NCBI GenBank assembly: GCA_965153355.1
Contig: OZ231126.1
Location: 101,432,001-101,496,000 of the forward strand
Direction: 5' to 3'
From: Flaccisagitta enflata
Lineage: Eukaryota > Chaetognatha > Sagittoidea > Aphragmophora
DNA length: 64,000 nucleotides
The translations under genes were made by a program, and so were the position numbers. The notes under the pieces were generated by a model. It was not told where the DNA came from and ran no database searches. It worked only from the letters and a program-made list of their open reading frames with translations. Positions within the stretch are counted from its first letter, which is position 1, and every line of letters begins with the position of its first letter. This document shows positions 11,428 to 21,583 of this stretch, in pieces.

Positions 11428-11645
11428 GTATACACGGCTACTGAAGTTGCGTGCGGTGGGGAGGGGCAGTGATGATAAAGGCTATTCAAGCAATTGGGCA
11501 GGAGCAGTAATGCAAAAACCACGTGTAAACGCTAAAAAAGCTAACATGGACTGACCGACCGACCGAGCAACCGACAGACTGACCAACCAACCAACCGACC
11601 CACCAACATAGCAGATCATAGAGTTGCGTAGCACGTGACTAAAAA
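11428..11645 (+). repeat. ACG dispersed repeat, copy 4
   Basis: Full block order: AACAAGGCCGTATACACGGC, GTTGCGTGCGGTGGGGAGGG, GGGCAGGAGCAGTAATGC, then (GACC)n/(CAAC)n, and the end TAGAGTTGCGTAGCACGTGACTAAAAA. Confidence 0.85.
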
Positions 11646-12222
11646 TGTTCCAGTGATCTGATCACCTTGAGTTTTGGTGGAGTGGTTACCTGTTATCTAC
11701 CTTAACTCCATCTAAATTGAGCTCACTGTGACGAACAATTACAGAGATACTTTCATTCAAAGTTACTTTGTCAGAGCAAATTACAGGGGGGGGAATCAAA
11801 AGGTTTGGAGATGGGGAAGGAAATCAAAGAGGGGGAAATGAGAAAACAAGCCCAATTGGGCATCGATGCATCCTCTACTTATCTCTATCTTTAAAGATTT
11901 CCATGATTTTTGCATATTGCAGTTCTTATCATCAACATCTTTTCCTAGGTTTAAAAATACATCATTCTATGAAAATGCCAGTCAGCAAAAAGATGCAGTT
12001 TGTGTTCTTTGATATCATACTTAAATGACATATAACAAAAGAACCAATACTGTTTATTGGCACGGGACCAGATTTATATCAGTATCGACAAACAATGTCA
12101 AAGGATTTGATATGTAAAAACTGAATTCTGGAGGTTGGAGGGATGGGGGCAGAATCACAGCAGTCAGATACATAGAAATGGGGGAAGTTATTATGTAACT
12201 CAACATATGCGAGGACATATCT

Positions 12223-12410
12223 AACAAGGCCGCATACATGGTTACCCCAGTTGCGTGTGGGGGGGCAGGGGTCGTATTTGAGGACACTTGATCATTTGGC
12301 AGGAGCAGTGAGGCCAAAAACCGCAAAAAAACCAAAAAAGTAAAGTGTGACAGACAGAGGGACCGATGGACGGACGACAGATGAACGGACCAACAAAGCG
12401 GGGTCTAGAG
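12223..12410 (+). repeat. ACG dispersed repeat, copy 5
   Basis: Begins AACAAGGCCGCATACATGGT and carries GGGCAGGGGTCGTATTTGAGG and the GGACCGATGGACGGACGAC run. The usual hairpin-like end is lost: the copy stops after GGGGTCTAGAG and runs into the tandem repeat at 12412. Confidence 0.8.
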
Positions 12411-12411
12411 A

Positions 12412-12681
12412 AAATGATTGGGAGTGGTGCGGAAGGGATTGAATCAGTGACTGATGGATTTTTGAAAAAGGGTAACAGATGGACTGACGGATAGACGGAC
12501 CAACAGATGGACAGACTCTCTTATAGAGATGTTAGGAAGCATCTAAAATGATTGGGAGTGGTGTGGAAGGGATTGAATAGGTGACTGATGGATTTTTGAA
12601 AAAGGGTAATGGACAGACCAATGGACCGACGGACCAAGGGATGGACAGACCCTCTTGTAGAGATGCGAGGATGCATCTAAA
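12412..12681 (+). repeat. two-copy tandem duplication, unit about 130 bp
   Basis: AAAATGATTGGGAGTGGTG through GGACAGACTCTCTTATAGAG and AAGCATCTAAAA occurs twice with few differences. The units contain the same GGACCAACAGATGGAC words as the ACG repeat. Confidence 0.85.
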
Positions 12682-12956
12682 AAGAAAATTTGGGAAAATT
12701 ATAACTTTTGAGAGCACCAAATCATAAAGACTGGTCAGTAAAACACAATTCAACACAATTCAAACCTTAACTACATTGTTTTATACCTCTATGGGGAAGA
12801 CAACCCGTCGCAGGGAAGAAAATCAAAGGCAGGGGGGAAAATAAAAAACGACTCAATTATATACACCCTAAGAGCAAAATCAGCAAAATTTGCATTTAGG
12901 CCATTTTCAAGCTGACGTAAAATTCCTTTTCTTCTTTTATAAGCCTCCATTTTGGG

Positions 12957-13205
12957 TCCAGTAGTCCTACAGTACTTAGAGCTACCTCCCAGTAGTCCTA
13001 ATGGTCCACTAGTACTATCAGCCACTAGTCCTCTTATCCACTAGTCCTACATTTCACTAGTCCTAAGGTTGTTTGAAGGGGAATGTTGGTTGTCCTAACA
13101 TACTACTCCCACTAGTCCTAAGGGATTTTGCTGAACAAAGTTCAGTAGTCCTAAGGCGCTACTGCCAGTAGTCCTTACGCGCCACTGCCAGTAGTCCTAA
13201 CACAG
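12957..13205 (+). repeat. CACTAGTCCTAA minisatellite
   Basis: Spaced and degenerate units of CACTAGTCCTAA or CAGTAGTCCTAA, at least ten. They end just upstream of the palindromic element at 13334. Confidence 0.75.
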
Positions 13206-13333
13206 ATTTGCCATCCCTGCCAGTCAGGCAAGAGTCAGATCTTCCTGCTGGATGATCCTTATTTTTGAGCCAGTTTCCAATGATCCCCCTTAGTTTGAGA
13301 TGATCCTTTCTATTTTCAAAAAGAAATAAGCTA

Positions 13334-13907
13334 CAGTAGATGTCGTCTAGAATTGGAAATATAGGGGAATTCAATACAGGAAGACAAATAAACTAAAGAG
13401 ACTGATGTTTAAAATAACAACTAATAAAAGAATGCTTTATTGCCCATGGGTGTTGGTTGTCATAGAAACACATTTCCATTTATTTAAGCCTAAGTATCAA
13501 AATTTTGAGATATTTTTTGAGGGAACATTGTTTAAAATAAAATTTGCCACAACTTTCCTACAATACGTTCTGTAAGAACATTGCTTATTTGGCCGTTGCT
13601 AGGAAGCATCATAGGGTTGTCAGTCATAGTTACGCTCCCTAGCAACGGCTAAACTAAAAATATTCTTAAAGAACATTTTGTGGTAAAGTTGTAGCAAATC
13701 TTATTTTAAACATTGTTCCCTCAAAAAATTTCTCAAAATTTTGATATTTTAGCGTAAATAAATAGAAATGTGTTTCCATGGCAACCAACACCCATGGGCA
13801 GCGAAGCATCCTTTTATTAATTTAAATTGCAAATATCAGCCTCTTAAGTATATTTGTCTTCCTGTAATGAATTCCCCCGAATTTCCAATTCTAGACGACA
13901 TGTACTG
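13334..13907. mobile_element. palindromic Tc1/mariner-like MITE with TA duplication
   Basis: The element starts CAGTAGATGTCGTCTAGAAT and ends in the inverted partner ATTCTAGACGACATGTACTG. TA lies directly outside both ends (13332-13333, 13908-13909). CAGT ends with TA target duplication are the Tc1/mariner signature. The arms are close to 280 bp each and pair almost throughout, for example CCCATGGGTGTTGGTTGTCA with its complement; the centre is near 13620. No transposase. Confidence 0.85.
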
Positions 13908-13909
13908 TA

Positions 13910-14500
13910 TTCAATAGTAAGTGTATGATGCAGCGGGAACTTTCGTGCGCGTCATTGTAACCATGGAAACCGTGGAACAACAACAATCAATTACTTGACT
14001 GCGCTACCCTGAATGTAGTCGCTTACCTCAAACTTTGTCGTTGAATTAGTTCTATGAAATAATCGATTGGAGCTAAACACAGTTTTGATAGGTGTACAAT
14101 CAAATGTACTATGGTGGAATGCAATATATCATCATTATCTAAAACGGTTACGCTTCCTTTCACTCTGACAGACACACAGACAATTGATGTCAAGGCAGGG
14201 TCGATAGGCTAGGTCGGTAGCGAGTTAAGTACAATCAAAACTGTTTGTTTACAGTTGCTCTTTTACCTTAGACCTTTTCGACCCTTGCCTCAAGAGTTCC
14301 CCTGACGACATTCGACTAATCCTGTCTTCCCTTGCATCGCGGTCTCCGAAAATACGGTCTCTGCGCTGAATTTTTTTTTCTTTCTCCACCATTGAAAAAA
14401 ACAACGATCCAACGTCGTTTTCGCGGAAATTCGATAAAGAATCTTTGCGTCGTGTGCTCTTGGTTACGTTCGACGGCGAATTTGGAAGAAAACTACAAAA
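13910..14500 (+). promoter_or_regulatory. 5' untranslated or LTR-remnant region of BEL-1
   Basis: About 590 bp before the gag start, of normal base composition, with no ORF over 85 codons. It should hold the 5' LTR, primer-binding site and leader of BEL-1 if they survive. I could not find a matching second copy downstream, so LTR limits are undefined. The start context CTACAAAAATGT at 14501 has A at -3. Confidence 0.3.
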
Positions 14501-14863
14501 ATGTCTGGTCTTCCAAGTGGCCCAAACTCAGTCTTCGCCCCTCCCGCACTTACTGGTGCACGTCGTATTTTAAACGAAGTTGTTCGTAGCATTAATGAGT
14601 TTAGGCTTGACTATGATGCCACCGTCCATTCCGATAGTACGAGCCACAAGAGACAGTCCAATTTGTCACCCTTGAATCTAGAACAGGCAGTAAATGCATT
14701 GCGCACGGTAACGAGTGTCGATGATCCGACAACCGCAAAAATAACCGAATCGATTGCCTGCGCCAATGAAATTATGGGAAACTGCGATCCGTTTGAAATC
14801 GTTGAACCCGTCCGCGTTCCCGTAGCAAATGTCAGTCGTGCATCACCGAGATCTATGTCATGA
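14501..14863 (+). CDS. BEL-1 gag, N-terminal part
   Basis: A 120-residue open frame from a well-placed ATG (MSGLPSGPNSVFAPPALTGA) ends in TGA at 14861-14863. It is helical and polar with no cysteines (LNLEQAVNALRTVTSVDDPT), as expected for the matrix-like head of a BEL/Pao Gag. The longer Gag frame begins 33 nt later in another register with no early ATG, so one Gag has probably been split by an indel between about 14840 and 14890. A separate small protein is the alternative. Its assignment rests on position. Confidence 0.5.
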   Translation: MSGLPSGPNSVFAPPALTGARRILNEVVRSINEFRLDYDATVHSDSTSHKRQSNLSPLNLEQAVNALRTVTSVDDPTTAKITESIACANEIMGNCDPFEIVEPVRVPVANVSRASPRSMS

Positions 14864-14895
14864 ATCGCTCCCTCTGCCTTTAGACCTATTCCCTA

Positions 14896-17106
14896 TTGAT
14901 TGACGGTGCGCAAGCCCCTGCCCCTGCCTTCCTCGCAAGTCTAAGGCAGTTTTCTACCAATCAGTCCAACCCTACCCCGCCAACTCTACCCTCGAGGATA
15001 GAGCCAGGTGGTGGCAACCAGTCTCAACCCACCCCGCCGACTCCGCCGTTAAGGACGGAGCCAGGCGACGGTGGTAGTCAGGGCCAGGTTGCGTACCCTG
15101 CCGCCGCGTTGGACGGGGTCATGCACCCTGATGGCCGCACTGGCACGGGCCACGCTGGTTGTGCCAGTGCACCCCCTGACGGCCGTGTGAGCAGATGCTC
15201 ATCACGAGCGAGCCAAGCCTCAGCGCGTGAATCTATCATCGCCGAAAGCGTCACGCTTGAGGAGCGACTCAAACAGAGACATGAAATGGAAAGGAAACAA
15301 GACAAGTTACTCCAGAAAAGAGATGAGTTGCTCCGTGAGGCAGAGAAAATGTCCCCAGCAATAGAAACGAGAAAACGAATCGAGAGAACCCAAGTTGATG
15401 AAACTGATGGGGAAATTGAGAGAATTAGCAACCGCGTAGAAGAGGTTGATCGTTGGGTCGATCGTTGGACGATCCCGCGACATCCTGCTTCAACCATTGC
15501 CTTACCCCATATCCCAGCTACCAATGCACACACCCAAGCCCAAGCCCACATTGGTCGTCCGCCACCGACTCAACCTGCATACCTACCAACTCAGACCCAC
15601 GCACATCCAATCGTGCAACCCATCCCAAACAATCAGACCCAGTGCGTAACAACTCAAACTTACACCCGTCCGTTGTTAGCGCCAAATTCATATGCAACCG
15701 CGTTCACGCCAGTTGCGCCAACCTACACACCCACCTATCAGGCAGGTTGTGCCCCAACCAACACCATCCAAATGCCACATGTGGCACCACCCACCCAGAT
15801 CCGCGCAGATGCTATGCCCTTCATACCCCAAGCTGCAACCTTGCAGACCCCCTTCATCACCACACCCAGTACACCACCAAACCCAACAGTGCCAGCTGGG
15901 ACTTCCAACTTTGGGAGTGCTCATTCTGGCCAGGCAGGGTTACTCGAGGGTGACATCTCACGGTCACTACTCACAGTCAACCTCAGGCAACACTCCCGAA
16001 GCCTCATGGTCCAAAGCCGACCCACAAAGGAAAACCGTTTCGCAGGAGACAATGTCTATCAAGACTATGAATCCTTTGAAAACAACTTTGACACCGCCAC
16101 TGACCATGAAGGCATCACTGACCAGATGCGCTACCTCGAGGTCAAACTGTGGGTCGCCGGTCCGGCTGAGGTCATAGTGCTACAATACCAAAATGAGGAA
16201 AACTTCTCGGTAGCACTACAAAAGGCTAAAAACCACCTCAAAAGGGAGTTTGCTGGAAAAATCTCCACCGCCAGACAGATGCTTGACGAGCTACTATCTG
16301 GCCCCAAGTTGCAAGAGAAGGACGTCAAAACCATCCATATGTTCATCTTGCGCCTTGGACAAGTCCACCAAAGAGCGGTTGAAACCGAACGTGAGGCGAC
16401 TTTCTCCACGAGAGAAACCTACATCGAAATTCTGCGTCGCAAACTCCCCCCATATTTTGGGACAAAGTGGGCGGCCAGACAGACCGACCACAAAGAGAGG
16501 TGCGCCACAGATAGCAATCTGCAGAAAAATCTCAGCTTTCAGACTTTCATCGATTTTTGTCGCCGCATCAACCGCATCAGCGTCAACAAGCAGGACATCT
16601 ATAAAACCGAAACACCTGCTCCCAACAAACCCGCCGCCAATGAAAATGCTGGCGGTGCCAAGAAAAAACAGACGCCAGCAATCAATTCAACTGGCGTCGA
16701 AGTGAAAGTTGCTGCTTCGACATCATCCAAGCCACACAAGAAACCCCCTCCCAAGAGAGATCCACCCAAGAAATCCTTTGCCGATGCAGCAACCCCCAAA
16801 CCCGGTGGCAACGACCCTCCAAAGTCCAAGCCACCGGCCCCTCCACCCAAGACCGTGGCAGGGGATAAACCCTGCCCAGCTTGCCAAACTGGAACCCATG
16901 ATCTTTCCTCTTGTCGCGCGTTCTTGAAAAAAAGCATCGACAACAAGGAACTTGTCCTAAAGCACGGAAGATGCTTCCTGTGCCTTCAACATGGACATAT
17001 GGTTAACGCGTGTACATCAGAGATCACATATGACAAATGCGGCAAGAATCACAACACCCTTTTCCATCGGCCAAGGCCGGAAAAGGTTCCTGAAACTCAG
17101 GCATGA
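14896..17106 (+). CDS. gag: BEL-1 gag, capsid-like region and zinc knuckles
   Basis: About 730 codons without an early ATG. Order: Pro/Gln/Thr-rich linker, a charged coiled-coil (LEERLKQRHEMERKQDKLLQ), another Pro/Thr-rich stretch, then a segment of the DUF1759 type common in BEL/Pao Gag (RFAGDNVYQDYESFENNFDT onward, AARQMLDELL-like helices). Two zinc-binding motifs close it (CPACQTGTHDLSSC, CFLCLQHGHMVNAC). These would bind genomic RNA in the particle. The frame ends at TGA 17104-17106, and pol continues in the same register behind it. Family placement is firm; the start is unsettled because upstream gag lies in another frame. Confidence 0.85.
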   Translation: MIDGAQAPAPAFLASLRQFSTNQSNPTPPTLPSRIEPGGGNQSQPTPPTPPLRTEPGDGGSQGQVAYPAAALDGVMHPDGRTGTGHAGCASAPPDGRVSRCSSRASQASARESIIAESVTLEERLKQRHEMERKQDKLLQKRDELLREAEKMSPAIETRKRIERTQVDETDGEIERISNRVEEVDRWVDRWTIPRHPASTIALPHIPATNAHTQAQAHIGRPPPTQPAYLPTQTHAHPIVQPIPNNQTQCVTTQTYTRPLLAPNSYATAFTPVAPTYTPTYQAGCAPTNTIQMPHVAPPTQIRADAMPFIPQAATLQTPFITTPSTPPNPTVPAGTSNFGSAHSGQAGLLEGDISRSLLTVNLRQHSRSLMVQSRPTKENRFAGDNVYQDYESFENNFDTATDHEGITDQMRYLEVKLWVAGPAEVIVLQYQNEENFSVALQKAKNHLKREFAGKISTARQMLDELLSGPKLQEKDVKTIHMFILRLGQVHQRAVETEREATFSTRETYIEILRRKLPPYFGTKWAARQTDHKERCATDSNLQKNLSFQTFIDFCRRINRISVNKQDIYKTETPAPNKPAANENAGGAKKKQTPAINSTGVEVKVAASTSSKPHKKPPPKRDPPKKSFADAATPKPGGNDPPKSKPPAPPPKTVAGDKPCPACQTGTHDLSSCRAFLKKSIDNKELVLKHGRCFLCLQHGHMVNACTSEITYDKCGKNHNTLFHRPRPEKVPETQA
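17104..17106 (+). promoter_or_regulatory. in-frame UGA between BEL-1 gag and pol, candidate readthrough site
   Basis: Codons run CAG GCA TGA CTT GCT with pol open in the same frame. UGA followed by C is a leaky context in known readthrough signals. A short GC stem (GGCC-ATCC-GGCC) lies about 30 nt downstream. Compare 51750-51752 and 25216-25218. Confidence 0.5.
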
Positions 17107-17121
17107 CTTGCTGAGGCATAC

Positions 17122-20100
17122 ATGGGCGGCAGGGCCATCCGGCCTATAGTCCCTGTGATTGTCAAGGCGGGTGGTAAAGAAACCGCCGTGTATGCCATGA
17201 TCGACAGCGCAGCTACGTCAAGCGCTGCCCTCCTAGAAACCATAGATTCAGTCAACGCAGAAATTTTTGAACTCCCTTGCAAGTTATCAACCTTTGATAG
17301 TTGCATGGAAAGTCGTAGAGAATTTGCCAATTTTCAGACCCAACCCCTCGATAAATTGTTCACCCTGGAAATCAGAAACGCGCTCATTGGCAATATACTG
17401 ACCACCGAGCGCGACAAACCCCCAAGAAACCAAGATATTGCACATCTGGACTATATGAAGGATGTGCATTTCAAAGAACTCGACAACCCCACAATTGGAG
17501 TCATACTCGACGCGAGCCGTGCATGGACATGGACTCGCGGAGAGGATAGATATAGATCCGAGTTGGAGCCAATTGCCATTAAGACAAAATTTGGCTGGAC
17601 GTTGATAGGTCCCGCACTCAACAACGCAGAGGATGATGCCCTAGAGGCTGAAATCTGTCTGCTAGACTCTCAAGAACAGTCGCTGCAGGAACATATTGCG
17701 CAAATGTTTCGGCACGACTTCATCATGCGAGGAGATGAAATCGCCCCGCCTGAGAAAATCCACCCCTCAGACAAAGACGAATTTGCTCTCAAACAAATGA
17801 GAGACGGAATTCGCTTTGACGAGAATTTAGGCCATTATATCGTCCCACCTCCCTGGAGGGAAGGAAGGGCCGAGGCCGCCAAAGCCTTTGAAGAAGTAGA
17901 CTCCTTTGCTAACGCAAAATCAAGACTGATGAAAGATAAAAGAAAATTCACTTTAGACCCCGCCCGCAAAGAAGGTACCTTCAAACAGATTCGGGAAATG
18001 TTGAGCGAAGGCCACGCTCGTATAGTTGACCCCAATCGAGATCTAACCGGCTTGCCCAAGTGGTACATGCCAATCCATGTCGTAACCCGTCCTGACAAAC
18101 CTGGAAAATTCAGAGTTTGTCAGGACGCGGCTTCTAAAGTGAATGACACCTACCTAAACGGGCACTTGTGCACAGGCCCTGACTTACTCAATAGTCTAGT
18201 TGGTGTTCTCCTCAGATTCCGCCGCCATAAGGTAGCAATGAGTAGCAATATCCGCAACTTCTTCCACATGATCCATGTAGCTGAAGAAGATATCGCCGCA
18301 TTTAGATTTCTCTTCTTCAAAGACAAAAGGATGCAGGAAATAATGGAAATCGAAAGCTGGGTCCAAATATTTGGGGCATCGTCTTCCCCACCCGTAGCCA
18401 ATTTTACCCTAAAATATCACGCCAAGCGTATGAGAGTGAAATATGGCGACGAGGTGTACTTCTTTATCCTCCTTGCATTCTACGTCAACGACTTCCTCTC
18501 GTCTTTCCCCTCGGTGGAGAAAGCGCAAGAGATGCGACAAAAACTGACCGCTGCTCTCGCTGAGGGCGGCTTTGACTTGACTAAGTGGGCATCGTCTCAT
18601 CCAGAGGCTCTGCTCGATGAAGTAGACTCAACCCTGTCAGCTGAAAAGGCAAATTCCACACCCAAAATAGGAATCTTTGCCACTTCTGTTGACCTAGACA
18701 CACCCTCAGAATCAAGCATTTCTCAAGATTTGGAAGCCGTGTTTCAAGAAAAGACTTTTTCCGCCGACGAGAAACCACTTAACCCCCTCAGTTACCCCCA
18801 AATTATCAGCGCTCCCCCTCCAGGGAAAGTGCTGGGTCTCGGTTACAGTTACGAAGATGACAAACTCTTTGTCAGAGTCGGCAACAAAAGCAAAGTCAAG
18901 GTCACTACCAAACGCGAGCTGCTAAAACTAGTAGCCGGGTTCTATGACCCTCTCAGCATGGCAGCCCCCTTTATTCTAAAAGGCAGGCAGCTCTTCCAAA
19001 TTGCGAACCAAAAATATGATTGGAAAGATCCCCTCCCTGAGGATATGCTTAAACCAATCGACAAATGTATGAGCACTATCAATGACCTCAACCAAGTCCG
19101 CATAGATTGTTGGGTATCCACCCCAGAGTACGTTGACGCCCCTGTCCAACTGATCATCTGCTGCGATGCCAGTTTCGAAGGATTTGGAGTTGTCTGCTAC
19201 GAGCGCCGAGTACACCCAGACGGCACCAAGGCTCACGTCTCCTTCGTGTTCGCTAAGGCTCTAGTGGTGCCCTCGGCTATGCACAAATTCAAAGTCCAAA
19301 ACCAAGAGGATCATACCAACAGTATTCCACGTTTGAAATTGACGGCCGCGCGTCTTGCTGCCGAAATCCGCGACAAACTTGTGCAAGAGTCCGGGCAGAA
19401 ATACACCAAAGTCATCATGTTCAGCGACAGTAACACCGTGCTAAATTGGATCATGGACCATGATCGCAAATTCAAAACCTTCGAAAATTTCCGAGTCAAG
19501 AAAATTCGTCTCTTGACTGACACAGCTGATTGGCGCCATTGTCCAAGTAAGGACAATCCCGCCGACATCTGTAGTCATGGGATTTACGCCAACGAACATG
19601 ACCGCTGGTCTTTCTTCTTCTCGGGACCTTCCTGGTTGAGCGGTCCGATGGAATTGTGGCCTCCCGTGTGTCCTGAACCCAAAACCAAGCCCAGCGAAAT
19701 TGACGTCAGTTCAATAGACACTGTTGCCGACTTCGCCCCCACCCAACTTATCGCTATCAACGCCACCGTCTCGTTGCCAGTTTTGGGAAATGAGCCAGTC
19801 TCGTCAGACTGGATGCTTGCCCTCGCCAAGAGGCGCAGTGGCTGGCGCGGTAAAGTAAGCGCGATCCCACGAGCAAAGAGTATTTTCACAGCCTTTGTGA
19901 AATTCCTAAGAGAGAAAAGGACGAGTAAACAAACAAGGGATATCAATTACAATCGTAATTTGACGCTACCTGAGTACAAAACCGCTGAAATGCAGTTAAT
20001 CAATGCTATTCAGAGAAAGCATTTTAGTCCTGAGATAAAAACATTGCTCAAACTAGGGGTGACGAGTCCAAATGCTCTCAAAGAGCTGAGGAACAAATCT

Positions 20101-21102
20101 AGCCTAACTAACCTTAACCCTTTCCTCGATGAAAACCTAACCCTAAGGGTGGGAGGCAGGCTGGGAAAATCTAATATCTTGTCCTATGATGAAAAGTACC
20201 CAAAGATTTTGCCCCAAAGTGATGAGCATGTCTCTAGTCTCATCCGTTGTGAACATGAAAAATTACTACATGCCACAATTTCCCATTGCTTTCACCATCT
20301 CAGGTCCCAATACCACATCCTTGGAGGTCGCAGAACGGTAAACAACGTGATCCGATTTCGCGTCCCCTGCCAGAAGAAAGAAAAACGCCCATCTCCCCCA
20401 AAGCTTGGTGATCTGCCGATCGAACGGGTCAATTTCATCAAGCCTTTCCGCTGCACTGCAATAGATGTATTTGGCCCGTATGGAGTCAAGAACGGAGGTC
20501 GTGCAACTCATAAAAGGTGGGTGTTACTATCTACTTGCCTTGCCACTCGTGCTATTTCACTCTTACCCTTGAAAGACATGTCAACTCCAACCTTAGTCAA
20601 TGCACTCATCAAATTGCACAACATGTTTCCCGGCATAGAACTCATTTACTCAGACAATGGCACGAACATGTGTGGTGCCTCACGCGATATCAAAGAGGCT
20701 GTTAAGGCATGGAATTCAGAACAAATAAATGAGTCCCTATTAGCTGAAGGCATTGAGTGGAAGTGGAGTCCTCCCAACTGCCCACATTTTGGAGGCATTT
20801 GGGAGAGACTCGTAAGATCCTCTAAGAGACACCTAAAGTTTGTCCTAGAAATCGAAAATTTAGATCTTGACACTTTTGAGACAGCACTGAGCCAAGTTGC
20901 AGCTATTTTGAATAATAGACCGCTCACGCATGCTTCTCCTGAGATTGATGATATGCGTGTGCTTACCCCTGCCAACTTTCTCTACCCCTTCACAATCACG
21001 CCCTCATCAACCACCCTATTACCTCCCATTCCATCAGGCGGTGATCATCTGCGTGGTGCTTGGCGCGATGTGCGAAGAATTGCCAACCTCTTCAATGAAT
21101 GA
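17122..21102 (+). CDS. pol: BEL/Pao Pol polyprotein (protease, RT, RNase H, integrase), catalytic residues altered
   Basis: A single 1326-codon frame. Protease: MIDSAATSS, with Ala in place of Gly after Asp28-Ser. RT: fingers/palm from WYMPIHVVTRPDKPGKFRVC; motif A reads SNIRNFFHMI (Asn376 where BEL-2 has Asp) and motif C reads FYVNDFLSS (Asn456 for the first Asp of YVDD). RNase H: Asp682 in CCDASFEGFG, then FSDSNTVLNWI and NPADICSHG, all acidic residues kept. Integrase: His-His zinc site with one Cys of the CxxC pair lost (RFRVPC); D1115, D1178 (SDNGTN) and E1228 (GGIWERL) kept. The frame stops with TGA just inside the C-terminal DUF5641-like domain. The length is near that of a full BEL Pol, but RT should not polymerise as written. 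Confidence 0.92.
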   Translation: MGGRAIRPIVPVIVKAGGKETAVYAMIDSAATSSAALLETIDSVNAEIFELPCKLSTFDSCMESRREFANFQTQPLDKLFTLEIRNALIGNILTTERDKPPRNQDIAHLDYMKDVHFKELDNPTIGVILDASRAWTWTRGEDRYRSELEPIAIKTKFGWTLIGPALNNAEDDALEAEICLLDSQEQSLQEHIAQMFRHDFIMRGDEIAPPEKIHPSDKDEFALKQMRDGIRFDENLGHYIVPPPWREGRAEAAKAFEEVDSFANAKSRLMKDKRKFTLDPARKEGTFKQIREMLSEGHARIVDPNRDLTGLPKWYMPIHVVTRPDKPGKFRVCQDAASKVNDTYLNGHLCTGPDLLNSLVGVLLRFRRHKVAMSSNIRNFFHMIHVAEEDIAAFRFLFFKDKRMQEIMEIESWVQIFGASSSPPVANFTLKYHAKRMRVKYGDEVYFFILLAFYVNDFLSSFPSVEKAQEMRQKLTAALAEGGFDLTKWASSHPEALLDEVDSTLSAEKANSTPKIGIFATSVDLDTPSESSISQDLEAVFQEKTFSADEKPLNPLSYPQIISAPPPGKVLGLGYSYEDDKLFVRVGNKSKVKVTTKRELLKLVAGFYDPLSMAAPFILKGRQLFQIANQKYDWKDPLPEDMLKPIDKCMSTINDLNQVRIDCWVSTPEYVDAPVQLIICCDASFEGFGVVCYERRVHPDGTKAHVSFVFAKALVVPSAMHKFKVQNQEDHTNSIPRLKLTAARLAAEIRDKLVQESGQKYTKVIMFSDSNTVLNWIMDHDRKFKTFENFRVKKIRLLTDTADWRHCPSKDNPADICSHGIYANEHDRWSFFFSGPSWLSGPMELWPPVCPEPKTKPSEIDVSSIDTVADFAPTQLIAINATVSLPVLGNEPVSSDWMLALAKRRSGWRGKVSAIPRAKSIFTAFVKFLREKRTSKQTRDINYNRNLTLPEYKTAEMQLINAIQRKHFSPEIKTLLKLGVTSPNALKELRNKSSLTNLNPFLDENLTLRVGGRLGKSNILSYDEKYPKILPQSDEHVSSLIRCEHEKLLHATISHCFHHLRSQYHILGGRRTVNNVIRFRVPCQKKEKRPSPPKLGDLPIERVNFIKPFRCTAIDVFGPYGVKNGGRATHKRWVLLSTCLATRAISLLPLKDMSTPTLVNALIKLHNMFPGIELIYSDNGTNMCGASRDIKEAVKAWNSEQINESLLAEGIEWKWSPPNCPHFGGIWERLVRSSKRHLKFVLEIENLDLDTFETALSQVAAILNNRPLTHASPEIDDMRVLTPANFLYPFTITPSSTTLLPPIPSGGDHLRGAWRDVRRIANLFNE

Positions 21103-21314
21103 TGGCAAAAGGAATATCTTGCCACTTTGCAGTCCCGTAGCAAATGGCAACAGTCGACTGGAAGATCGCGAGAGTCGACAAGATCGTTTCTGAAGATTCT
21201 CATGTGCGTCGAGTCGTTGTTACCACCGCCGATCGCAAATCCTATGAACGACATGTATCTAAACTTGTGATACTCGAGTTAGATCAGGAGGAAACCCAAA
21301 AAAATCAAGACTAA
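21103..21314 (+). pseudogene. BEL-1 pol, broken C-terminal DUF5641-like tail
   Basis: Beyond TGA 21100-21102 the same frame continues WQKEYLATLQSRSKWQQ, the expected next piece of the domain. By about 21159 the matching sequence (WKIARVDKIVSEDSHVRRVV) has moved to another register and ends at TAA 21312-21314. The block usually found between these pieces is missing, so there is a deletion with a frameshift near 21150-21160 as well as the stop. Confidence 0.75.
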
Positions 21315-21583
21315 AAATATCTAAGGATATTTTTGTGAAATCGCGATTCAAATAAGAAAAAACTAAATCATGATCCGTTGATTTTTTTTGCGCTAGTTCA
21401 AAGTCATGGATATAGCTCACCCCCCCCCCCAAAAAAAAGTAAAGTAAACATCAATTTTTTTTTCTCTGCACTTTTTTGTTTGCCGTTTGCCAACTTTGAA
21501 TCACAATTTATCTTGTTTTAAAACCGTTTTCTCCCCCTCCAGAGTCGATATTATTCATAAACTCCAAAAAGCGATCTGCCAGC

